Source of the DNA: Methylorubrum extorquens
GTDB taxonomy: Bacteria > Pseudomonadota > Alphaproteobacteria > Rhizobiales > Beijerinckiaceae
Direction: 5' to 3'
Length of the DNA stretch: 18,841 nucleotides
NCBI GenBank assembly: GCA_019695455.1
Contig: JAEUAC010000382.1
Coordinates: 1-18,841 of the forward strand
The notes below the pieces were generated by a model. The model searched no databases, had not been told where the DNA came from, and saw only the letters and a list, made by a program, of their open reading frames with translations. The position numbers and the translations under genes are program-made. The first letter of the stretch is position 1. Each line of letters starts with the position of its first letter. Positions 14,269-18,841 of the stretch are shown piece after piece.

Positions 14269-15188
14269 GGGCCGAGCGCCTCGCCCGCACCTACCTGGCG
14301 GTCCCGGCCCATCGCGACCGACTGGTCCGCAGCGCGGCCGCCTCCGAGGCCGACGCCGTCTTCCTGGACCTCGAGGACGCGGTGCCGGCCGGCGAGAAGG
14401 AGGCCGCGCTCGCCGCCGCCGCGGCCGCCATCGAGGGGCTGGACTGGGGGCGCAAGACCCTCGCCGTCCGCCTGAACGCGATCGACAGCCCAACCCTGGC
14501 GGCCGAGACCGCCCGGCTGGGCCCGCTCGGCCGGCTCGACGCCGTGATCCTGCCGAAGGCCGAGCGCCCGGCGGACGTGGTCGCCCTGGCGCGCCGCCTC
14601 GGCGGGACGCGGACGGCCCCGCTCGAGATCGAGCTCCTGATCGAGACCGCCCTCGGGCTCGTGAACGTCGACGCGCTCGCGGCCGCCGATCCGGCCGTCT
14701 CCGCCCTGCATCTCGGGGTCGGCGACCTCGCCGCCTCGCTCGGCGCGCGCACGGTCGAGATCGGCCTGTCGCCCTCCGGCTACCGCCACGTGGGGGCGGC
14801 CGACGAGGGCCACCCCGTGACGCCGCTCGACCTCTTCGCCTATCCCATGATGCGGCTGCTGGTCGCCGCGCGCGCCTTCGGCCTGCGGGCGATCGACGGG
14901 CCCTGCGGCGCCTTCCGCGATCCCGTCGCGACCCGGGGCGCCGCCGCCAAGGCCGCCGCCATGGGCTTCGACGGCAAGCAGGTCATCCATCCGAGCCAGA
15001 TCGCGGCGACGCGCGACGCCTTCGTGCCGAGCGAGGCCGAACTCGCCTCCGCCCGGGCCGTGGTCGCGGCCCTGGAGGAGGCGGAGCGGGACGGGAAGGG
15101 CGCCGCGACCGTCGACGGCCGCATGGTGGATGCCGCGAACCTGCGCATGATCCGCCGCCTGCTGCGGCTCGCGGATCCGGCCGCCTGA
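14265..15188 (+). CDS. HpcH/HpaI aldolase family CoA-ester lyase (CitE-like)
   Basis: Mg-dependent lyase of the CitE type, which cleaves (or condenses) malyl-CoA, citramalyl-CoA or beta-methylmalyl-CoA into acetyl- or propionyl-CoA and a 2-oxoacid. It has 307 residues from GTG 14265, overlapping the previous stop as GTGA. Motifs are RTYLAVPAHRDRLVRSA (8-24), AVFLDLEDAVPAGEKEAA (31-48), VRLNAID (68-74), VILPKAE (94-100), E127 in LLIETALGL and D154 in GVGDLAASLG as the Mg ligands, DGPCGAFRD (211-219) and GFDGKQVIHPSQI (234-246). All are hallmarks of the family. It is the last gene of the operon. Together with the CoA-transferase in the island it makes an activation-plus-cleavage pair. Which CoA ester is the substrate is not decided by the sequence. 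Confidence 0.92.
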   Translation: MRAERLARTYLAVPAHRDRLVRSAAASEADAVFLDLEDAVPAGEKEAALAAAAAAIEGLDWGRKTLAVRLNAIDSPTLAAETARLGPLGRLDAVILPKAERPADVVALARRLGGTRTAPLEIELLIETALGLVNVDALAAADPAVSALHLGVGDLAASLGARTVEIGLSPSGYRHVGAADEGHPVTPLDLFAYPMMRLLVAARAFGLRAIDGPCGAFRDPVATRGAAAKAAAMGFDGKQVIHPSQIAATRDAFVPSEAELASARAVVAALEEAERDGKGAATVDGRMVDAANLRMIRRLLRLADPAA

Positions 15189-15204
15189 GCCGCTACGGCG
15201 GCTC
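15187..15204. terminator. Hairpin with TACG tetraloop between convergent lyase and MFS genes
   Basis: GAGCCGC (15187-15193) and GCGGCTC (15198-15204) form a perfect 7-bp stem closed by C(TACG)G, an UNCG-type tetraloop that is unusually stable in RNA. It spans the stop codons of both convergent genes, which lie only 4 nt apart. No T-run follows. It probably ends the + strand operon and may also serve the - strand. Confidence 0.45.
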
Positions 15205-16440
15205 GGCGTGGACGGGCCTGAACAGGCGTCCGCGCTCCGTCACGACGACCACGCCGAGGGCCAGGATCGCGAGACCGAGATAGCCGAAGGCGAGCGGCGT
15301 GACCGTGCCGTCGAAGTGCTGGCCGATATAGCCGCCGAGGAGGGCGCCGAGCAGCGTCGTGTAGAAGCCGATGAGGGACGAGGCCGTGCCGGCGATCCGT
15401 CCGAGCGGCTCCATGGCGAGCGCGTTGCAGTTCGGCATGGCGAGGCTGGTCAGGAAGTGGCTGATCCCGAGGAGCACGCCGAAGACGAGCAGGGGAGGGC
15501 GCCCGGACCAGGCGAGCGCGGCCGCGCATTGCACGACGCCGAGCACCAGGAAGCCGATCAGGGCCCAGTGCGACAGCCGGTGCATGCCCCAGCGGCGCAC
15601 GAGCCGCGAGTTCACGAACCCCGCGACGCCCATCATGAAGGCGATGGACGCGAAGGCGACGGGGAACCAGGCGCCGAGCCCGTACACCTCGCCCGCGAAG
15701 ATCTGCTGCGAGGAGCCGACATAGGCCATGATGGAGCCGAACAGGCAGCCGAACGCCGTCGCGTAGCCGAGCGCGACGCGGTTCGTGGCCGTGAGCCGGA
15801 AACTCGACGCGACGCTCGCGACGGAGACCGTCATGCGGTTCTCGGTCTTCAGCGTCTCCGGCATGCGCTTGGCGAACCAGAGGCCGGCCGCCAGCCCGAG
15901 CAGCAGCATGGACGCGAAGATCGCCCGCCAGTCGAACACGGTCAGGATGGCGCCGCCGATCGCGGGCGCGAAGATCGGCACCGTGATGAAGATCATCATG
16001 GTGAGCGACATGACGCGGGCCATCTCGCGGCCCTGGAAGCGGTCCCGCACGATGGCGACGGCCACCACGCGGCCCGCCGCCGCGCCCGCGCCCTGGGCGA
16101 CCCGGGCGGCGAGCAGCGTCTCGAAATCGGGGGCGAAGATCGCCGCGACGCAGCCCGCGAGGAAGATCACGAGCCCGACCAGGAAGGCCGGGCGCCGCCC
16201 GAACATGTCGGAGGCCGGCCCGTAGACGAGATGCATCGCCCCGAAGCCGACCATGTACATGTAGACGAGCCATTGCAGCCGGTTGGGATCGGCCACCTGG
16301 AAATGGTGGCCGAGCGCCGTGAAGGCCGGCAGCACGTTGTCGACGGCGAAGGCCGTCAGGCCCATCATGAAGGCGGCGAGCGTGACGAACTCGCCGAACC
16401 GGGGCTGTCGCTTGGTGACGGTCTCGACGGGCGCTTGCAT
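15193..16440 (-). CDS. MFS multidrug efflux transporter, Bcr/CflA-like
   Basis: Inner-membrane proton antiporter of the DHA1 type. It has 415 residues with about twelve hydrophobic segments. The first helix holds FAVDNVLPAF (31-40), in the place of the TDMYLPA motif of Bcr/CflA. Motif A is GPASDMFGRRP (74-84), and the sequence after helix 4 contains ARVAQGAGAAAGRVVAVAIVRD (in outline), typical of drug-resistance subfamilies. The start is ATG 16438-16440, with GGAG at 16446-16449, 5 nt upstream. The frame is open much further upstream, but that part overlaps the DUF6481 gene and is not coding. The DUF6481 stop is 29 nt upstream on the same strand, so a two-gene transcript is likely. The exported substrate is unknown and no tie to the catabolic island is evident. 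Confidence 0.9.
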   Translation of the reverse strand: MQAPVETVTKRQPRFGEFVTLAAFMMGLTAFAVDNVLPAFTALGHHFQVADPNRLQWLVYMYMVGFGAMHLVYGPASDMFGRRPAFLVGLVIFLAGCVAAIFAPDFETLLAARVAQGAGAAAGRVVAVAIVRDRFQGREMARVMSLTMMIFITVPIFAPAIGGAILTVFDWRAIFASMLLLGLAAGLWFAKRMPETLKTENRMTVSVASVASSFRLTATNRVALGYATAFGCLFGSIMAYVGSSQQIFAGEVYGLGAWFPVAFASIAFMMGVAGFVNSRLVRRWGMHRLSHWALIGFLVLGVVQCAAALAWSGRPPLLVFGVLLGISHFLTSLAMPNCNALAMEPLGRIAGTASSLIGFYTTLLGALLGGYIGQHFDGTVTPLAFGYLGLAILALGVVVVTERGRLFRPVHAEPP

Positions 16441-16469
16441 GGGAACTCCAGCCGGCCCGTCGACCGGGC

Positions 16470-16835
16470 TCAGCGCTTCTTCGACGTCTTCTTGCGGTTG
16501 GCGTAGCGCAGGTCGCGCGCCGCCTTCTGGGCCGCGAGCAGGAGGGCTTCGGCCTCCTCGCGCCGGACGCGCTCGCGCTCCAGCCGTTCCATCTCGGCGA
16601 TCTCGGCGGCGAGCTTCGCGGCCGCGAGCCTCTCCTCCTCGGCCTTGCGGGCCGCTTCGCGCTCGGCCTGGCGCTTCTCGCGCGCCTCGGCGATCGCGGC
16701 CCGCTCGGCGGCCTTGGCCACCATGTCCGGGTCGTCGACGGCGGGCCGGGCCTTGAATCGCTCCAGCATCGCCTTGCGGGCGTTCGCCGCATCCTCGCGG
16801 CGGTCGTTGAAATCCTTGCCTCGTGCAAACGCCAT
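16470..16835 (-). CDS. DUF6481 family coiled-coil protein
   Basis: A 121-residue, highly charged cytoplasmic protein rich in Ala, Glu, Arg and Lys. It starts MAFARGKDFNDRREDAANAR, has a DDPDM segment (34-38), then a long heptad-like helix from about 40 to 105 (AEREAARKAEEERLAAAKL), and ends in a basic tail RYANRKKTSKKR. This matches my memory of the DUF6481 family of alphaproteobacteria: a conserved short N-terminus, coiled coil and basic end. No function is known. The Lys/Arg-rich tail could bind nucleic acid, but that is speculation. The start ATG at 16833-16835 has only a distant purine run upstream (AAGGAAGGGA about 12 nt away). A - strand terminator lies 42-64 nt before the start codon. 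Confidence 0.82.
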   Translation of the reverse strand: MAFARGKDFNDRREDAANARKAMLERFKARPAVDDPDMVAKAAERAAIAEAREKRQAEREAARKAEEERLAAAKLAAEIAEMERLERERVRREEAEALLLAAQKAARDLRYANRKKTSKKR

Positions 16836-16876
16836 GTGCGGAGAGATCCCTTCCTTGTCCGCAGGTGGTCAGACGC

Positions 16877-16899
16877 GAAAAGCCGCCCGAAGGGCGGCT
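16877..16899 (-). terminator. Intrinsic terminator on the minus strand, upstream of DUF6481
   Basis: Read on the minus strand, AGCCGCCC-TTC-GGGCGGCT forms a perfect 8-bp stem (16892-16899 and 16881-16888), and the T ending the stem plus three more give a TTTT run. On the plus strand no T-run follows. It lies upstream of the DUF6481 start, not after any recognised gene, so it ends an unseen short transcript or acts as an attenuator in the DUF6481 leader. Confidence 0.6.
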
Positions 16900-17073
16900 C
16901 GCGATTCCCGGCGGCCAAGGAAGCGGAACGCGCCCGGTCACCAGGCGATGCAAACCCGATTCCGGGCCGCGATCGGCGCCGGAATACGTCCGCGGGGCCG
17001 CGAAGGCAAGCGGATGGGCGGGGGCCAGACCCGTGCACGGCGCATGTGCTTAACCGTTCGGGCGCCGGCCGGG

Positions 17074-17117
17074 CCGTCCGAGGGGCCGGACGGGTCCGTT
17101 CGGGCGGGCCCGTCCGG
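17074..17117 (+). promoter_or_regulatory. Mutually exclusive hairpins in the Do protease upstream region
   Basis: CCGTCCG (17074-17080) can pair with CGGACGG (17087-17093). The same central segment, as CCGGACGGG (17086-17094), can instead pair perfectly with CCCGTCCGG (17109-17117). The two stems compete. If transcribed they could form a two-state leader RNA. Whether transcription starts upstream of them is unknown. Confidence 0.35.
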
Positions 17118-17192
17118 GTGCCTGTCCGAATGGTAATGCCGGCTACAGGACGCCTTCACGCGCCCCCTGCCATTCCAGTCTCACCGCAGAAG

Positions 17193-17219
17193 CCGGGTCG
17201 GACCGATCGTCCGAACCGG
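17193..17219 (+). promoter_or_regulatory. 11-bp inverted repeat just upstream of the Do protease RBS
   Basis: CCGGGTCGGAC (17193-17203) and GTCCGAACCGG (17209-17219) form an inverted repeat with one mismatch and a CGATC loop, 14 nt before the GGAG at 17234. It could be an operator for a dimeric regulator or a leader hairpin. Nothing identifies the factor. Confidence 0.4.
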
Positions 17220-17245
17220 CCCGGACGAAATCTGGAGAGAGCAGC

Positions 17246-18763
17246 ATGGCCGAGACGTCGCATCCCACCCCCCGGACCCGCACCCGCGCCCTCGCGTCGG
17301 TCGCCGCGATCGCCCTCGTGGCGGGCGGAACGCTCGGCGCGACCCTGGTGGAGGGGCCCGCGCCGGCCTTCGCCCAGACGGCGCCCATCACGGTCCAGAA
17401 CGAGGGCCCGGCCTCCTTCGCCGACGTGATCGACAAGGTGAAGCCCGCCGTCGTCTCCGTGAAGGTGTCGATCGAGAACGTCGCCTCGCGGGACGGCGAG
17501 GAGGGCGGCATGGGCCGCGGCGAGGAGCTGCCGCCGCAGCTGCGCGAGTTCTTCCGGCGCTTCGGCGGCGGCGAGGGCGGCCAGGGCGGCCAGATGCCCC
17601 GCCGGGGTGGCGGCGGCCGCGGCCAGGCGCAGGGCTCGGGCTTCTTCATCACGGCCGACGGCTACGTCGTCACGAACAACCACGTGGTGGACAACGCCTC
17701 CCGCGTGCAGATCACGACCGACGACGGCCGCACGCTCGACGCCAAGGTGATCGGCAAGGACCCGAAGAGCGACCTCGCGCTCCTGAAGGTCTCGGAGAGC
17801 GGGACGTTCCCCTACGTGAAGCTCGCCGCCCAGACGCCGCGGGTCGGCGACTGGGTGATCGCGATCGGCAACCCGTTCGGCCTCGGCGGCACCGTCACGT
17901 CCGGCATCGTCTCGGCCCGCGGCCGCGACATCGGCGCCGGGCCCTACGACGACTTCCTGCAGATCGACGCGCCCATCAACCGGGGCAATTCGGGCGGACC
18001 GACCTTCAACATGCGCGGCGAGGTCGTGGGCGTGAACACGGCGATCGCCTCGCCGTCCGGCGGCAGCGTCGGCCTCGCCTTCGCCATCCCGGCCGCGACC
18101 GTCCAGGCGGTGGTGCAGCAGCTCGAGACGAACGGGAAGGTCGAGCGCGGCTATCTCGGCGTCCAGATCCAGCCGATGACGGAGGACCTGGCCGACAGCC
18201 TCGGCCTGAAGGGCCGCAAGGGCGCGCTCGTGAACTCGACCCAGCCGAACACGCCGGCCGCGAAGGCCGGCCTGCAGGCGGGCGACGTCATCACGACCGT
18301 GAACGGCACCGCGGTCGCGGATGCCCGGGAGCTGACCCGCAAGATCGCGGGCCTGAAGCCCGGCACCAAGGTCGAGCTCGGCTATCTCCGCGACGGCCGC
18401 GAGCGGACCGCGGCGCTCGATCTCGGCACGCTGCCGAACGCGGAGCAGGCGTCGCTCGGGACGGGCGAGGCCACGCGCTCGCCGCTCCGCCTCGGCCTCC
18501 AGCTCGCGCCGGCGGCGCGGGTCGGGGCCGGCGAGGAGGGCGTCGCGGTGGTCAACGTCGATCCCGACGGGCCGGCGGCCCAGAAGGGCATCCAGGAGGG
18601 CGACGTCATCCTGGACGTCGGCGGCAAGGCCGTGTCCTCCCCGGCCGACGTCGCGAACGGCATCAAGGCCGCCCGCGACGGGGGCAAGAAGGCCGTCCTC
18701 ATGCGGGTGAAGAGCGGCCAGGGCGTCCGGTTCGTCGCCATCGCGCTGCCGAACGCCGGCTGA
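17246..18763 (+). CDS. Do/DegP-family periplasmic serine endoprotease
   Basis: Envelope quality-control protease/chaperone of the HtrA family. It has 505 residues, the usual length for alphaproteobacterial Do proteases. It begins with a signal anchor or signal peptide (hydrophobic about 15-32, possible cleavage after AFAQ near 43). The trypsin-like domain carries the triad His in TNNHVVDN, Asp in KSDLALLK and Ser in NRGNSGGP. A Gly/Arg-rich loop (about 108-130) before the catalytic His corresponds to the regulatory LA loop. Two PDZ domains follow: the first from about 300 (RGYLGVQIQPM) to 395, the second from about 413 to 500 (EEGVAVVNVDPDGPAAQKG). GGAG at 17234-17237 is 8 nt before ATG. It appears to be a single-gene transcript, and is closed by hairpins downstream. 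Confidence 0.94.
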   Translation: MAETSHPTPRTRTRALASVAAIALVAGGTLGATLVEGPAPAFAQTAPITVQNEGPASFADVIDKVKPAVVSVKVSIENVASRDGEEGGMGRGEELPPQLREFFRRFGGGEGGQGGQMPRRGGGGRGQAQGSGFFITADGYVVTNNHVVDNASRVQITTDDGRTLDAKVIGKDPKSDLALLKVSESGTFPYVKLAAQTPRVGDWVIAIGNPFGLGGTVTSGIVSARGRDIGAGPYDDFLQIDAPINRGNSGGPTFNMRGEVVGVNTAIASPSGGSVGLAFAIPAATVQAVVQQLETNGKVERGYLGVQIQPMTEDLADSLGLKGRKGALVNSTQPNTPAAKAGLQAGDVITTVNGTAVADARELTRKIAGLKPGTKVELGYLRDGRERTAALDLGTLPNAEQASLGTGEATRSPLRLGLQLAPAARVGAGEEGVAVVNVDPDGPAAQKGIQEGDVILDVGGKAVSSPADVANGIKAARDGGKKAVLMRVKSGQGVRFVAIALPNAG

Positions 18764-18772
18764 TCCCGCCTC

Positions 18773-18797
18773 CGGTCCCGGGTGCGTCCCGGGACCG
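18773..18797 (+). terminator. Perfect 10-bp hairpin after the Do protease gene
   Basis: CGGTCCCGGG (18773-18782) and CCCGGGACCG (18788-18797) pair perfectly around a TGCGT loop, starting 10 nt after the stop. No T-run follows, so it is either a terminator of the weak-U type common in very GC-rich genomes or an mRNA-stabilising 3' hairpin. Confidence 0.55.
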
Positions 18798-18809
18798 TCC
18801 GCGAACCTC

Positions 18810-18839
18810 CTCCGGCCGGGCCACGTTGTCCGGCCGGAG
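18810..18839 (+). terminator. Second perfect 10-bp hairpin after the Do protease gene
   Basis: CTCCGGCCGG (18810-18819) and CCGGCCGGAG (18830-18839) pair perfectly around a 10-nt loop, 12 nt after the first hairpin. The window ends 2 nt later, so any T-run or convergent neighbour is not visible. Confidence 0.45.
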
Positions 18840-18841
18840 AT

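Larger units (their letters stand above)
16836..17245. other. 410-base intergenic region between divergent DUF6481 and Do protease genes
   Basis: No credible coding sequence is present. It holds a - strand terminator (16877-16899), two overlapping GC hairpins (17074-17117), a weak 5-bp hairpin (CCTGT 17121-17125, ACAGG 17145-17149) and a 27-nt near-perfect repeat (17193-17219). It must contain promoters in both directions, but no convincing -35/-10 pair or GGAAC-N16/17-CGTT stress-sigma site was found by eye. Confidence 0.7.

Noticed and set aside
14840..17038. A 732-codon open frame on the minus strand
   Set aside because: It runs antisense to the lyase and in another frame of the MFS and DUF6481 genes, and its protein is a low-complexity Arg/Ala/Pro/Gly mix typical of shadow frames in high-GC DNA.
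16938..17159. 73-codon minus-strand open frame whose end lies 39 nt before the 16877-16899 terminator
   Set aside because: Tempting because of the terminator, but the protein is Pro/Arg-rich without pattern, covers the hairpin region and has no clear ribosome-binding site.
17560..17640. GGC-rich short repeats in the Do protease gene
   Set aside because: They encode the Gly/Arg/Gln-rich loop before the catalytic His, common in this family, and are not a separate repeat element.
1..18841. tRNA, rRNA, CRISPR array, insertion sequence or phage attachment site
   Set aside because: No clover-leaf candidates, spaced direct repeats, transposase or integrase genes, or terminal repeats were seen on either strand.

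Overview
The window is about 70% G+C with strongly GC-biased codons. It carries a sox sulfur-oxidation block, a leucine-type ABC importer, a DUF6481 protein and a Do-type protease. This mix suggests an alphaproteobacterium of the Hyphomicrobiales (Methylobacterium/Microvirga-like); that placement is an inference, since no rRNA or marker gene is present.

Layout. (1) 1-3137, + strand: a tightly packed sulfur-oxidation operon: a soxF/fccB-type flavoprotein (5' end cut by the window edge), soxX, a SoxY-type carrier, soxZ and soxA. soxB and soxCD are not in the window. The SoxY-type carrier ends in AACVEG instead of the usual glycine-rich GGCGG arm. (2) 3151-15188: an island that looks like uptake plus CoA-dependent catabolism of an organic acid, lactone or aromatic-derived compound. 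A class III CoA-transferase (-) diverges from a + operon encoding an orphan Bug/TctC-type binding protein and a complete HAAT-type ABC importer (LivK, H, M, G, F). Convergent to that operon lies a - strand pair: a FadR-like (FCD) GntR regulator followed by an alpha/beta hydrolase with a long N-terminal extension. Divergent from the regulator is a PcaC-like decarboxylase-family gene. It is followed by a + operon with stop/start overlaps: a 3-hydroxyisobutyrate-dehydrogenase-like enzyme, a lactonase-like metallo-beta-lactamase-fold protein and a CitE/HpcH-type lyase. (3) 15193-16835, - strand: a Bcr/CflA-like MFS transporter and a DUF6481 coiled-coil protein. (4) 16836-17245: a 410-base non-coding stretch with a - strand terminator and several GC-rich hairpins. 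(5) 17246-18763, +: a Do/DegP-type periplasmic serine protease, followed by two strong hairpins.

The most useful observation is a recurrent 13-bp inverted repeat close to ATTGTC-N-GACAAT. It occurs at 4392, 4498, 12010-12030 and 12487, that is, in all three intergenic control regions of the catabolic island. It fits operators of FCD-type GntR regulators and suggests that the regulator encoded at 11280-11972 controls the CoA-transferase, the importer, the decarboxylase-like gene, itself plus the hydrolase, and the dehydrogenase-lactonase-lyase operon as one regulon. The substrate cannot be read from the sequence. A lactone or hydroxydicarboxylate imported by the ABC system, hydrolysed, activated to a CoA ester and cleaved by the CitE-like lyase is the working model.
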